This document shows, piece by piece, positions 9,166 through 18,407 of a DNA stretch of 64,000 bases. The stretch comes from HXMU1420-2 sp034670145. GTDB taxonomy: Bacteria; Pseudomonadota; Alphaproteobacteria; Rhodobacterales; Rhodobacteraceae. The stretch spans positions 62,001 through 126,000 of the forward strand of contig JAXMOA010000015.1 in NCBI GenBank assembly GCA_034670145.1, in the 5' to 3' direction. The notes under the pieces were generated by a model. It ran no database searches and was not told the origin of the DNA. It saw only the letters and a list, made by a program, of their open reading frames with translations. Position 1 is the first letter of the stretch. Each line of letters begins with the position of its first letter. A program made the translations under genes and the position numbers.

Positions 9166-10212
9166 ATGAAACTTAGACTTTTGCTCGCCACTTCTTTGGT
9201 GGCCCTGACAGGTTTGTCTGCTGCTGCGGAAACAGTTGGTATTGCAATGCCGACAAAATCTTCGGCGCGTTGGATCTCGGACGGAAATTCGATGGTCGAT
9301 CAGTTCCGCGAAGCGGGCTATGACACCATCCTTCAGTATGCCGAAGACGACATTCCCAACCAGTTGGCACAGATCGAGAATATGATCACCAATGGCGTTG
9401 ATGTGTTGGTTATCGCAGCAATCGACGGCACAACACTGTCAAATGCATTGGAAAACGCGCATTTCGCCGGAATCAAGACAATCGCTTATGATCGACTGAT
9501 TCGTGACAGTGAGTATGTCGACTACTACGCTACGTTCGACAATTTCAAAGTGGGTGTGCAGCAGGCTGAAAGTCTGGTTGCTGGCCTGAAAGGGCGGTTC
9601 GGCGATGGCCCTTACAATGTTGAATTGTTCGGCGGTTCCCCTGACGACAACAACGCCTACTTTTTCTATGATGGCGCTATGTCGGTTCTGCAGCCGCTGA
9701 TCGATGCCGGTACCGTCAATATCGTGTCTGGCCAAGTGGGCATGGACACAGTGGGGACGCTCCGTTGGGATGGAGCCGTCGCACAGGCGCGCATGGATAA
9801 CCTGCTGTCTGCACATTATACAGACACTCAGATTCAGGGTGTTTTGTCCCCCTATGATGGCTTGTCCATTGGCATCATTTCCTCTTTGAAGGGTGTCGGC
9901 TACGGATCCGGCGGTCAGGAAATGCCTATTGTTTCCGGCCAGGATGCGGAATTGCGTTCGGTGAAATCTATGCTGGCGAATGAGCAGTATTCGACTGTTT
10001 TCAAAGACACACGCGAACTGGCGCGGGTTACGGTTGGTATGGTCGATGCTTTGCTTGAAGGCAGCGAACCGGAAATCAACGACACCACCACCTATGACAA
10101 CGGCGTCAAGGTTGTGCCATCTTACCTGCTCGAGCCGGTCTCTGTTGACCTGTCGAACTGGGAAGAGGTGCTGCTAGGCTCTGGCTACTACACCAAAGAC
10201 CAAGTGGAATAG
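9166..10212 (+). CDS. chvE: ChvE-type periplasmic multiple-sugar-binding protein
   Basis: Periplasmic binding protein of an ABC sugar importer, 348 residues. The signal peptide MKLRLLLATSLVALTGLSAAA is cleaved near residue 21, then comes the mature ETVGIAMPTKSSARWISDG, typical of the ChvE/MmsB-type binding protein (COG4213) for arabinose, galactose, glucose and xylose. The start at 9166 is fixed by GGGAGGA 6 bases upstream; the frame reaches back to 9127 without signal character. It is the first gene of the operon with gguA, gguB and four sugar-oxidation genes. A hairpin follows the stop, which fits the usual higher expression of the binding protein. Confidence 0.93.
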   Translation: MKLRLLLATSLVALTGLSAAAETVGIAMPTKSSARWISDGNSMVDQFREAGYDTILQYAEDDIPNQLAQIENMITNGVDVLVIAAIDGTTLSNALENAHFAGIKTIAYDRLIRDSEYVDYYATFDNFKVGVQQAESLVAGLKGRFGDGPYNVELFGGSPDDNNAYFFYDGAMSVLQPLIDAGTVNIVSGQVGMDTVGTLRWDGAVAQARMDNLLSAHYTDTQIQGVLSPYDGLSIGIISSLKGVGYGSGGQEMPIVSGQDAELRSVKSMLANEQYSTVFKDTRELARVTVGMVDALLEGSEPEINDTTTYDNGVKVVPSYLLEPVSVDLSNWEEVLLGSGYYTKDQVE

Positions 10213-10230
10213 CACAGGTTTTCTCCCGAA

Positions 10231-10263
10231 GTCGGCTCGCTATTCACTTTGCAGCGAGTCGGC
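10231..10263 (+). other. Intercistronic stem-loop between chvE and gguA
   Basis: An 11-bp stem (10231-10241 with 10253-10263, two G-U pairs) has an 11-base loop. It lies between the binding-protein and ATPase genes. Such hairpins commonly protect the upstream mRNA or partly terminate transcription, raising the binding protein relative to the membrane parts. Confidence 0.6.
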
Positions 10264-10297
10264 TTTGGAGAAATGGCGTCACAAAGGGGGAGATGTC

Positions 10298-11818
10298 ATG
10301 TCGACGCTTCTGGAAATGCAGGGGATTACCAAGGAGTTCCCTGGCGTAAAAGCCTTAGACAAAGTGGATCTTTCCGTCGACGAAGGTGAGATTCTGGCGC
10401 TTGTAGGTGAGAATGGGGCGGGGAAATCGACCCTGATGAAAGTTCTCTCTGGGGTCTATCCGGCAGGGAGCTACAAAGGGAACATCAACTATGATGGTGC
10501 CCTGGCAGAGTTCAGCGATGTTTCCGACAGCGAAGAGCGCGGCATCATCATCATTCACCAGGAACTTGCCCTCGTACCGCTTCTGTCAATTGCTGAGAAT
10601 ATTTTTCTGGGAAATGAACGGGCCAAAGGTGGCGTCATCAATTGGCGCGAGACCGACAAGAGCACGGTCGATCTGTTGCGCAAAGTTGGCCTGAGCGAAG
10701 CACCTGGAACGCTGATCGACAAACTGGGTGTTGGCAAGCAGCAACTGGTCGAGATTGCGAAAGCCCTGTCCAAAGAAGTTCGATTGCTGATCCTTGACGA
10801 GCCGACTGCGGCCTTGTCGGAGTCTGACAGCCAAGCGCTGCTTGATCTGATGCTTGAGTTGAAAAAACAGGGTGTTACGCAGATCATCATCAGCCATAAG
10901 CTGAACGAAGTTCGACGGGTTGCTGATAAGATCACTGTGATCCGCGACGGGCGCAGCATTTCCACCATGCATGCGCGCACCGAAGAGATCACTGAGGATC
11001 GGATCGTGCACGATATGGTCGGGCGCGATATGGAGCAGCGATATCCGACGCGCGAGCGCAAGAGCGGCGAGGAATTGCTGCGTATCCGCGATTGGAATGT
11101 CTACCACCCCCTGCACGCGAGCAGAAAGGTCATCCACGATGTGGAACTGAGCGTGAATGCCGGTGAGGTTGTCGGAATTGCAGGCTTGATGGGGGCAGGG
11201 CGCACAGAGCTGGCGATGAGCTTGTTCGGCAGATCCTACGGCCAGAAAGTCACCGGCACTGTCGAGATGCACGGTAAACCAATTGATGTCAGCACTGTAA
11301 GTAACGCGATTGAGGCTGGGATTGCATATGTCACCGAAGACCGAAAAGAGCTGGGCCTGATTCTGGATGAAACGATCCAACGCAATATCACCCTGGCCAA
11401 TCTATCCGGCGTGGCGCGTGGGCAGGTTTTGCAAGAGGCCACTGAAACAGAAGTGGCGGAACGGTATCGCAAGGCCCTGAACATTCGTACGCCGAGCGTT
11501 TTCCAGAAGACTGTCAACCTGTCGGGAGGCAACCAACAAAAAGTTGTGCTGTCCAAATGGTTGTTCGCCCAGCCCGAGGTTTTGATCCTTGACGAACCGA
11601 CACGCGGGATCGATGTGGGCGCCAAATTTGAAATTTACGGGATCATCAACGACCTGAGCGCCCAAGGCAAAGGTGTGCTGATGATCTCTTCCGAGATGCC
11701 GGAACTTTTGGGCATGTGTGATCGGATTTACGTCATGAACGAAGGCGCTTTTGTGGGCGAGTTGTCCGCCGAAGAGGCGAGCCAGGAGCGCATCATGTCG
11801 CTCATCGTGACGGACTAG
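10298..11818 (+). CDS. gguA: Sugar ABC transporter ATPase GguA (two ATPase domains)
   Basis: Fused duplicated ATPase of the MglA/XylG/GguA type, 506 residues, cytoplasmic face of the membrane. The first domain has Walker A GENGAGKST, signature LGVGKQQLVEIAKAL and Walker B LLILDEPTAAL. The second has a degenerate Walker A-like GLMGAGRTE, signature LSGGNQQKVVLSKWL and Walker B VLILDEPTRGID. The start at 10298 is preferred: GGGGGAG precedes it and MSTLLEMQGITKEFPGVKAL is the family N-terminus. It is followed 14 bases later by gguB. Confidence 0.94.
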   Translation: MSTLLEMQGITKEFPGVKALDKVDLSVDEGEILALVGENGAGKSTLMKVLSGVYPAGSYKGNINYDGALAEFSDVSDSEERGIIIIHQELALVPLLSIAENIFLGNERAKGGVINWRETDKSTVDLLRKVGLSEAPGTLIDKLGVGKQQLVEIAKALSKEVRLLILDEPTAALSESDSQALLDLMLELKKQGVTQIIISHKLNEVRRVADKITVIRDGRSISTMHARTEEITEDRIVHDMVGRDMEQRYPTRERKSGEELLRIRDWNVYHPLHASRKVIHDVELSVNAGEVVGIAGLMGAGRTELAMSLFGRSYGQKVTGTVEMHGKPIDVSTVSNAIEAGIAYVTEDRKELGLILDETIQRNITLANLSGVARGQVLQEATETEVAERYRKALNIRTPSVFQKTVNLSGGNQQKVVLSKWLFAQPEVLILDEPTRGIDVGAKFEIYGIINDLSAQGKGVLMISSEMPELLGMCDRIYVMNEGAFVGELSAEEASQERIMSLIVTD

Positions 11819-11832
11819 AAAGCAGGATTGAA

Positions 11833-13062
11833 ATGACAGACAGTAATTCGCGCGAAACCGCCGCTTTGGGCATTGGTGCCTATCTTGCCCGCCACATGAG
11901 AGAGTTCGGGCTGCTTTTTGCCTTGATCGCGATCATGGCCTTTTTCCAGATTGTCACGAATGGCACATTGCTGAAACCGGTCAACGTAACCAACCTGTTG
12001 TTGCAAAACAGCTATATTGTGATCATGGCGCTTGGCATGCTGATCGTCATTGTAGCGGGGCATATCGATTTGTCGGTGGGCTCGGTGATGGGGTTTGTCG
12101 GTGCTTTGGCCGCGGTCATGATCGTTGAGTTGGATCAACCGACCTGGTTTACGATCATCGTGTGCATTTTTGCCGGTGGTGTGATCGGCGCTGCACAGGG
12201 GTATTGGGTCGCTTACTGGGGGATTCCGTCCTTTATTGTGACCTTGGCTGGGATGCTCGTGTTTCGAGGGGCCTCCTTGTGGTTGCTTGAAGGGCAGTCC
12301 CTCGGGCCGTTTCCACGTGAATTTCAGCTGATTGCAAATGGGTTTGTGCCGGACGTTTTCCCGTCAGGGCTGGGTGCTGCCGTGGCGGATATGCTGGGGC
12401 AACGGCAAGTCAATATGCTGGCTTTTTCGGTCGGTCTGTTGGCTGCCGGAGTCATCATCTGGCTGGAACTGAAAAAACGCACTCAGAACAAAAAATATGG
12501 GATGGAGATCGAACCGGCAGCGTTCTTCTGGAGCCGGATCGGGATTGTTGCATTTGCTTTGGTGTTCATTCTCTTCAAGCTTTCGACGTTCCGTGGTTTG
12601 CCAAATGTTCTGATTACGATGGGTGTCCTGACGGTTCTGTACGCGTTCTTTACCGAGCGTACTGTGACCGGGCGCCGGATCTATGCGCTGGGCGGCAACG
12701 TAAAGGCCGCAAAACTGTCTGGTGTTAAAACGGCACGTCTGACGTTCCTTGCATTCGTCAACATGGGTGTCTTGGCCGCGATTGCCGGGATGGTTTTTGC
12801 GGCGCGGTTGAATTCGGCGACGCCCAAAGCGGGATTTGCTTTGGAGCTGGATGTGATTGCCGCGGTCTTTATCGGCGGGGCATCGATGTCAGGTGGCGTT
12901 GGGAAGATCGTCGGAGCCGTTGTCGGTGCCTTCCTGATGGGGGTTTTGAACAATGGGATGTCTATTCTGGGTATTGGGATCGACTACCAGCAAATGATCA
13001 AAGGGCTTGTTTTGCTCGCTGCCGTTATCTTCGACGTATACAACAAATCAAAGCAGGGCTGA
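11833..13062 (+). CDS. gguB: Sugar ABC transporter permease GguB
   Basis: Inner-membrane permease of the branched-chain/ribose type (BPD_transp_2), 409 residues, about ten hydrophobic segments. The motif HIDLSVGSVMGFVGALAA (about 75-95) and the C-terminal GGASMSGGVGKIVGAVVGAFLMGVLNNG are characteristic of XylH/GguB. Two such permeases probably pair with one GguA. An AGGA ribosome binding site precedes the ATG. The dehydratase gene starts one base after its stop, so translation is coupled. Confidence 0.93.
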   Translation: MTDSNSRETAALGIGAYLARHMREFGLLFALIAIMAFFQIVTNGTLLKPVNVTNLLLQNSYIVIMALGMLIVIVAGHIDLSVGSVMGFVGALAAVMIVELDQPTWFTIIVCIFAGGVIGAAQGYWVAYWGIPSFIVTLAGMLVFRGASLWLLEGQSLGPFPREFQLIANGFVPDVFPSGLGAAVADMLGQRQVNMLAFSVGLLAAGVIIWLELKKRTQNKKYGMEIEPAAFFWSRIGIVAFALVFILFKLSTFRGLPNVLITMGVLTVLYAFFTERTVTGRRIYALGGNVKAAKLSGVKTARLTFLAFVNMGVLAAIAGMVFAARLNSATPKAGFALELDVIAAVFIGGASMSGGVGKIVGAVVGAFLMGVLNNGMSILGIGIDYQQMIKGLVLLAAVIFDVYNKSKQG

Positions 13063-13063
13063 T

Positions 13064-14806
13064 ATGACTTTCAAACCAGCAGAATGGCCCCGTCGGCTGC
13101 GCAGCCAGGAATGGTATGGCGGCACGTCCAGAGACGTTATCTACCATCGCGGCTGGATGAAGAACCAAGGCTATCCCGACGATTTGTTTGATGGTCGCCC
13201 TGTCATCGGGATCATGAACACCTGGTCCGAACTGACACCTTGCAACGGTCATCTTCGTGAGTTGGCGGAGAAGGTGAAGGCCGGAATCTGGGAGGCTGGG
13301 GGTTTCCCGGTAGAGGTGCCTGCCTTTAGCGCCTCAGAGAACACATTCCGTCCGACGGCCATGATGTTCCGAAATCTGGCCGCCATGTCCATCGAAGAGC
13401 AGATGCGCGGCCAGCCGATTGATGGGGCGGTGCTGATGGTTGGTTGTGACAAAACCACACCAAGCCTGCTGATGGCTGCGGCCTCAACCAATTTACCGTC
13501 TATTGTGGTTACGGGCGGCCCGATGCTCAACGGTGAGTTTCGCGGTGAACGAGTCGGATCCGGCACGCATCTTTGGAAATTCTCTGAAGCGGTGAAAGCC
13601 GGAGAGATGACCCAGGAGGAATTTCTGGAAGCCGAACAATCGATGAGCCGTTCCACCGGGACCTGCAACACGATGGGTACCGCCTCTTCGATGGCAAGCA
13701 TGGCCGAAGCTTTGGGCATGGCCTTGTCTGGCAATGCCGCCATCCCTGCGGTCGACAGCCGTCGCCGAGTGATGGCACAGATGTCGGGGCGTCGGATTGT
13801 CCAGATGGTGAAGGATGATTTGAAACCATCTGACATCATGACCAAGGAAGCCTTCGAAAATGCGATCCGCACCAACGGGGCCATTGGAGGTTCGACCAAT
13901 GCCGTGGTTCACCTGTTGGCGATTTCAGGGCGTTTAGAGTTGGATTTGACGCTGGATGATTGGGATCGTTGTGGCCGGGATGTAGCTACTATCGTCAATC
14001 TGATGCCTTCGGGTTCCTATCTGATGGAAGAGTTTTTCTATGCCGGCGGCTTGCCTGTGGTCTTGCGTCATCTGGGTGAAGCCGGGTTGCTGCATAAGGA
14101 TGCGCTGACAGTGTCCGGTCGCGCGATCTGGGAAGACGTGAAATCGGCTGAAAATTACAATACGGATGTTATACGGCCTCTGGAACATGCTTTGACGGAT
14201 CAAGGCGGTATTGCCGTTCTGCGCGGCAATCTGGCACCCAATGGTGCGGTTCTGAAACCCTCTGCGGCATCTGAGCATCTGATGAAACATCGTGGTCGCG
14301 CTGTCGTGTTCGAAGACATCGATGACTACAAAGCGAAGATCAATGATGACGACCTGGATATCGATGAAACCTGTATCATGGTCCTCAAGAATTGCGGGCC
14401 CAAAGGTTATCCCGGCATGTCTGAAGTCGGCAACATGGGGTTGCCGCCCAAGGTACTGAAAAAAGGTATTACAGATATGGTGCGCATTTCTGATGCGCGC
14501 ATGTCGGGAACGGCCTTTGGTACAGTGATTTTACATACCTCCCCCGAGGCGGCTGCGGGTGGGCCACTGGCCGTTGTTACCGACGGGGATATGATCGAGA
14601 TCGACGTTGATGAACGACGGCTTCATCTGGATATCTCTGACGAAGAACTGGAGACACGGTTGCGGGCGTGGAAGCCAACCCATGAAAAGATGGAGTCAGG
14701 TTATGCGTGGCTGCATCAGCAACATGTAGAAGGTGCGGATACGGGGGCTGATCTGACGTTCCTGAAAGGCTGTCGTGGCAGTCCCGTTGGGAGGGATTCA
14801 CATTGA
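13064..14806 (+). CDS. L-arabinonate dehydratase (IlvD/Edd family)
   Basis: Dehydrates L-arabinonate (and probably D-galactonate/D-fuconate) to the 2-keto-3-deoxy acid. The 580-residue protein keeps the three [2Fe-2S] ligands of the characterised arabinonate dehydratases: Cys60 (TPCNGH), Cys128 (GCDKTTPS) and Cys201 (TGTCNTMG), with Lys130 next to the second. The C-terminal swivel domain has RISDARMSGTAFGTVILH. The start at 13064 lies one base past the gguB stop. The next gene overlaps its stop by one base. Context with the arabinose genes argues for the arabinonate rather than the dihydroxy-acid (IlvD) reaction. Confidence 0.88.
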   Translation: MTFKPAEWPRRLRSQEWYGGTSRDVIYHRGWMKNQGYPDDLFDGRPVIGIMNTWSELTPCNGHLRELAEKVKAGIWEAGGFPVEVPAFSASENTFRPTAMMFRNLAAMSIEEQMRGQPIDGAVLMVGCDKTTPSLLMAAASTNLPSIVVTGGPMLNGEFRGERVGSGTHLWKFSEAVKAGEMTQEEFLEAEQSMSRSTGTCNTMGTASSMASMAEALGMALSGNAAIPAVDSRRRVMAQMSGRRIVQMVKDDLKPSDIMTKEAFENAIRTNGAIGGSTNAVVHLLAISGRLELDLTLDDWDRCGRDVATIVNLMPSGSYLMEEFFYAGGLPVVLRHLGEAGLLHKDALTVSGRAIWEDVKSAENYNTDVIRPLEHALTDQGGIAVLRGNLAPNGAVLKPSAASEHLMKHRGRAVVFEDIDDYKAKINDDDLDIDETCIMVLKNCGPKGYPGMSEVGNMGLPPKVLKKGITDMVRISDARMSGTAFGTVILHTSPEAAAGGPLAVVTDGDMIEIDVDERRLHLDISDEELETRLRAWKPTHEKMESGYAWLHQQHVEGADTGADLTFLKGCRGSPVGRDSH

Positions 14807-15726
14807 TGGATATTGCGCTTGTTGGCATTGGAAAGATCGCACGGGATCAACACCTCCCTGCGATTGCGGGCTCGGATGACTGGTCGTTGGCCGCATGTGT
14901 CTCACGTAAAGGAGAGGTTCCCGGAGTCGAGACATACTCTGATTTCAATCGCTTCTTGGAAAAACGTACGGATGTTCGGGTTGTGTCGCTTTGCCTGCCG
15001 CCTGTGCCACGGTTTGATTATGCGCAAGCTGCATTGCGGGCCGGGCGGCATGTGATGCTGGAAAAACCCCCGGGCGCATCGCTTTCCGAGTGTGAAAAGC
15101 TGCGAACGCTTGCGCAGGAAAACGGGGTGTCGTTGTTTGCGACCTGGCATTCGCGCGCAGCCGATATGGTCGCGCCCGCCAAGGCCTTTTTGGTGGGCAA
15201 GCGATTGAAACAGGTGACGGTGACGTGGAAGGAAGACGTACGCGTCTGGCATCCCGGTCAGGAGTGGATTTGGGAACCGGGAGGCATGGGCGTGTTTGAT
15301 CCCGGGATTAACGCGTTGTCGATTTTGACCGAGATCGTGCCCGAGAGGCTCCATCTTATGGAGGCAATTCTTGAAACGCCGGAGAACCGGCAAATGCCGA
15401 TTGCTGCTCAAATGACTTTTGCTCATCCAGGCGGGGCCTCGGTGCGTGCTGAGTTTGATTGGCGCCAGGAAGGGGAACAGATCTGGCGGATCGAAGCCGA
15501 AACGGATGACGGAGTCCTGGTGCTGGACAATGGCGGCGCACAGCTGAGCATCAATGGCATAGCACAAAGCAATGTTTCCGGAGCTGAAACCGGAGAATAC
15601 CCGCGCCTATATGCACAAATGGCAGAACTGGTCGCCAAAGGTGCCAGTGACACTGACTTTGAGCCACTGCGCCATGTTGCGGACGCGTTCATGCTTGGGC
15701 GCCGGGAAACTGTATCCCCATTTTAA
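14806..15726 (+). CDS. L-arabinose / D-galactose 1-dehydrogenase (Gfo/Idh/MocA family)
   Basis: NAD(P)-dependent oxidation of the aldopyranose to its lactone, the first step of the oxidative pathway. The 306-residue protein starts with a Rossmann motif (ALVGIGKIARDQHLPAI, the GxGxxA variant of this family), followed by MLEKPPGASLSECEKL (family EKP motif, about residues 85-100) and WEPGGMGVFDPGINALSI (catalytic region). The ATG at 14806 overlaps the preceding TGA; a GGGAGG site lies upstream. It resembles Azospirillum L-arabinose 1-dehydrogenase and D-galactose dehydrogenases. No lactonase gene follows. Confidence 0.88.
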   Translation: MDIALVGIGKIARDQHLPAIAGSDDWSLAACVSRKGEVPGVETYSDFNRFLEKRTDVRVVSLCLPPVPRFDYAQAALRAGRHVMLEKPPGASLSECEKLRTLAQENGVSLFATWHSRAADMVAPAKAFLVGKRLKQVTVTWKEDVRVWHPGQEWIWEPGGMGVFDPGINALSILTEIVPERLHLMEAILETPENRQMPIAAQMTFAHPGGASVRAEFDWRQEGEQIWRIEAETDDGVLVLDNGGAQLSINGIAQSNVSGAETGEYPRLYAQMAELVAKGASDTDFEPLRHVADAFMLGRRETVSPF

Positions 15727-15740
15727 GTTAGGTGAGAAAG

Positions 15741-16658
15741 ATGAAAACGCCTCTTACAGGTATTCTGCCTGTCGCTCCTACACCATTCCATGAAGATGGT
15801 CGTGTTGATGAGGAAGGCATGCGTCGTGTGCTGGATTGCATCATCGCGCAAGGTGTGGATGCGATCTGTATCCTCGCAAACTATTCAGAACAGTTTGTTT
15901 TGTCTGACAGTGAACGCATGTCATTGATGAGGATCAGTTTGGAACATGTGGCTGGGCGTGTTCCGGTCATTGTTACAATCAGCCATTTCTACACAGGAAT
16001 TGTTGTCGAACGGGCCAAGGCGGCTGAGGAACTGGGCGCGGCGATGGTTATGGTGATGCCGCCTTATCACGGTGTCGGATTGGTCCCTGGCGAGGCCGGG
16101 ATTTACGAGCATTTCCAAGCTGTTTCAGACGCTGTTTCGATCCCGATCATGGTGCAAGATGCACCTTTGTCGGGGTGCCAACTATCTGTTCCGCTTTTGG
16201 TTCGCATGGCGAAAGAGTTGGAACAAGTGCGCTATTTCAAGATGGAGATGCCGTTTGCCGCCGACAAGACCGCCGAGCTCATCGCAGTTGGGGGGGATGT
16301 GATCGAGGGTCCATTTGATGGTGAAGAGGCTGTAACTCTTTTGGCTGATTTGGACGCGGGTTGCACAGGAACGATGACATCCGGGTTGCAATGTGAGCAT
16401 ATCGGGAAAATCATACGTAGCTACCGATCAGGCGACAAGGACGCGGCATTGACACATTGGACCCGCAGTCTGCCGTTGATCAATCACGAAAACCGTCAAT
16501 GCGGGCTGCGGGCCTGCAAGACGGTCATGAAGGCGGGTGGGGTCATCAAAAGCGATCATGTGCGTCACCCTCTCAAACCAATGACAGAACGAACCAAGGA
16601 GCGTCTGCTGCAATTGGCAGCCGACTTGGATCTGATCGCCTTAAACTGGGGAAAATAA
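15741..16658 (+). CDS. 2-keto-3-deoxy-L-arabinonate dehydratase (DapA family)
   Basis: Class I aldolase-fold enzyme that converts 2-keto-3-deoxy-L-arabinonate to alpha-ketoglutarate semialdehyde. The protein has 305 residues. The Schiff-base lysine is Lys167 in RYFKMEMPF; QDAPLSG (about 139-145) replaces the usual DapA sequence, as in the Azospirillum enzyme. The ATG at 15741 has AGGTGAG directly upstream; a GTG nine bases earlier lies inside that site. A dehydratase rather than an aldolase is inferred from the semialdehyde dehydrogenase gene three bases downstream. Confidence 0.87.
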   Translation: MKTPLTGILPVAPTPFHEDGRVDEEGMRRVLDCIIAQGVDAICILANYSEQFVLSDSERMSLMRISLEHVAGRVPVIVTISHFYTGIVVERAKAAEELGAAMVMVMPPYHGVGLVPGEAGIYEHFQAVSDAVSIPIMVQDAPLSGCQLSVPLLVRMAKELEQVRYFKMEMPFAADKTAELIAVGGDVIEGPFDGEEAVTLLADLDAGCTGTMTSGLQCEHIGKIIRSYRSGDKDAALTHWTRSLPLINHENRQCGLRACKTVMKAGGVIKSDHVRHPLKPMTERTKERLLQLAADLDLIALNWGK

Positions 16659-16661
16659 AAT

Positions 16662-18176
16662 ATGTCCGATAGCGCGTTCAAACCGCATGGCATGCATTTG
16701 ATTGCTGGAAAATGGGTCGCAAATGAGACGAGGTTTCAATCCACGCCGGTTCACGGCGACGGGCATTCGTTTTCGGAAGGGACAGCGGAAAATGTAGACG
16801 ACGCTTGTATTCAGGCGGAGGCTGCTTTCGAAGCCTATGCGGCGACGACGACGCAGGAACGCGCCGATTTCTTGAACGCAATCGCGGATGAGATTGAAGC
16901 GCGTGGCGCGGAGATTACAGAAATTGGCTGCGCAGAAACTGGTTTGCCTCAGGCCCGGTTGCAGGGGGAACGCGGCCGTACGACGGGCCAGCTCAAACTG
17001 TTTGCGCAGCATATCCTGCAAGGCGACTATCTCGATCAACGCCATGATCCAGCTTTGCCCGAGCGGGCGCCGTTGCCGCGCCCGGATCTGAAGATGGTTC
17101 AGCGTCCAATTGGCCCAGTTGGCGTTTTCGGAGCCTCCAATTTCCCGCTCGCGTTTTCCACGGCTGGCGGCGATACGGCTTCGGCTTTGGCTGCGGGTTG
17201 TCCTGTTGTGGTCAAAGGGCATCCTGCTCATCCGGGTACAGGTGAAATCATTGCAGAGGCGATCCATGCGGCAATCGTCAAGACGGGTATGCCTGCGGGA
17301 GTTTTCAGCCTGATCCAGGGGTCTGGAATTGAGGTCGGAACAGAGCTTGTTCAACACCCGCTCATCCAGGCCATTGGATTTACTGGTTCTCTCGGAGCAG
17401 GTCGCGCGCTTTTCGATCTTTGCGCTGCGCGTTCCGTTCCCATTCCGTTTTTCGGCGAATTGGGATCGATAAATCCGGTGTTTGTGCTGGAAGGGGCCTT
17501 GGCCGCGCGCTCTGCTGAAATCGGAGCTGGTTGGGCCGGATCCTTGGTCATGGGAGCCGGGCAGTTTTGTACCAATCCAGGTCTTGTTGTCGTTCCCGAT
17601 GGGCCGGACGCGGACGTGTTCATTCAAAGCGCCAAGGCTGCTCTGGAGGGTGTTGCACCTCAGGACATGCTTACAAACGGAATCGCGGCAGCATATCAGA
17701 GCGGTCAAAAGAAGATGTCGTCGGTCTCGGGGGTTTCCAATCTTCTTTCAAATACTTGTGGCGATCGTCAGGCGATGCCTAACCTACTGGAAACCACAGG
17801 AGATGTTTGGCAAGCCAATGCATCTTTGCGTGAAGAGGTGTTCGGGCCATTGGGTATTGTTGTGCGGGTGAAAGATGCAGAAGAGGCCGCACAAATTGCA
17901 CGTGGCCTGGATGGGCAGTTGACTACTACTTTGCAAATGGAAAGCAGCGACATGGAACAGGCCAGAGGCTTGGTTTCCATTCTGGAACGCAAGGCTGGCC
18001 GAATTCTGGCCAACGGGTTCCCGACCGGAGTTGAGGTCGCAGACGCGATGGTCCATGGTGGGCCCTATCCTGCTTCAACCAATTTTGGCGCATCCAGTGT
18101 CGGAACGATTGCAATCCGTCGTTTCTTGCGACCTGTTTGTTACCAGGATTTGCCGACTGAATTGTTGCCAGTTTAG
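16662..18176 (+). CDS. Alpha-ketoglutarate semialdehyde dehydrogenase
   Basis: NAD(P)-dependent aldehyde dehydrogenase that makes alpha-ketoglutarate, the exit of the pathway into the TCA cycle. The 504-residue protein has the nucleotide fold (VGVFGASNFPLAFSTAGGDTA), the general base Glu266 in FFGELGSINP and the nucleophile Cys303 in GAGQFCTNPG. The GSINP and QFCTNPG forms are typical of ketoglutarate-semialdehyde dehydrogenases. It is the last gene of the operon; a hairpin follows its stop by 26 bases. Confidence 0.9.
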   Translation: MSDSAFKPHGMHLIAGKWVANETRFQSTPVHGDGHSFSEGTAENVDDACIQAEAAFEAYAATTTQERADFLNAIADEIEARGAEITEIGCAETGLPQARLQGERGRTTGQLKLFAQHILQGDYLDQRHDPALPERAPLPRPDLKMVQRPIGPVGVFGASNFPLAFSTAGGDTASALAAGCPVVVKGHPAHPGTGEIIAEAIHAAIVKTGMPAGVFSLIQGSGIEVGTELVQHPLIQAIGFTGSLGAGRALFDLCAARSVPIPFFGELGSINPVFVLEGALAARSAEIGAGWAGSLVMGAGQFCTNPGLVVVPDGPDADVFIQSAKAALEGVAPQDMLTNGIAAAYQSGQKKMSSVSGVSNLLSNTCGDRQAMPNLLETTGDVWQANASLREEVFGPLGIVVRVKDAEEAAQIARGLDGQLTTTLQMESSDMEQARGLVSILERKAGRILANGFPTGVEVADAMVHGGPYPASTNFGASSVGTIAIRRFLRPVCYQDLPTELLPV

Positions 18177-18202
18177 GCAGGGCCTGCGGCCAATCCAGTT
18201 CT

Positions 18203-18235
18203 AGTGTGAACCGGCTCTGAACGTCGGTTTACACT
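18203..18235 (+). terminator. Hairpin at the end of the sugar-oxidation operon
   Basis: An 11-bp stem (AGTGTGAACCG at 18203-18213 with CGGTTTACACT at 18225-18235, one G-U pair) has an 11-base loop. No U-run follows, so it may be a weak terminator or a 3' stabiliser. Confidence 0.55.
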
Positions 18236-18333
18236 GCGCCCTGAAAAATCTCGGGTGGGGCGGAAGGTGTGACGGCGCAGCAGTTCAGCGTGTGGTGCTG
18301 CCCCTCTACCAGCCAGCCTTGGCTGGTCAGTTT

Positions 18334-18355
18334 ACATATAAAAAAATGTATATGT
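18334..18355. promoter_or_regulatory. Palindrome upstream of the DsrE-like gene
   Basis: A perfect 7-bp inverted repeat ACATATA and TATATGT is separated by 8 bases and centred about 63 bases before the ATG. It is AT-rich and suits a dimeric regulator site. A second small repeat, CCAGCC-TT-GGCTGG, lies at 18313-18326. Confidence 0.45.
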
Positions 18356-18407
18356 ATTCATTTTGATCAGTCTGCTAACCTCTCTCTTGTTTAAGGGGAG
18401 GTGAGAA

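Noticed and set aside
16641..17708. 355-codon open frame on the minus strand
   Set aside because: Antisense to the aldehyde dehydrogenase gene; Arg/Asn-rich, no domain.
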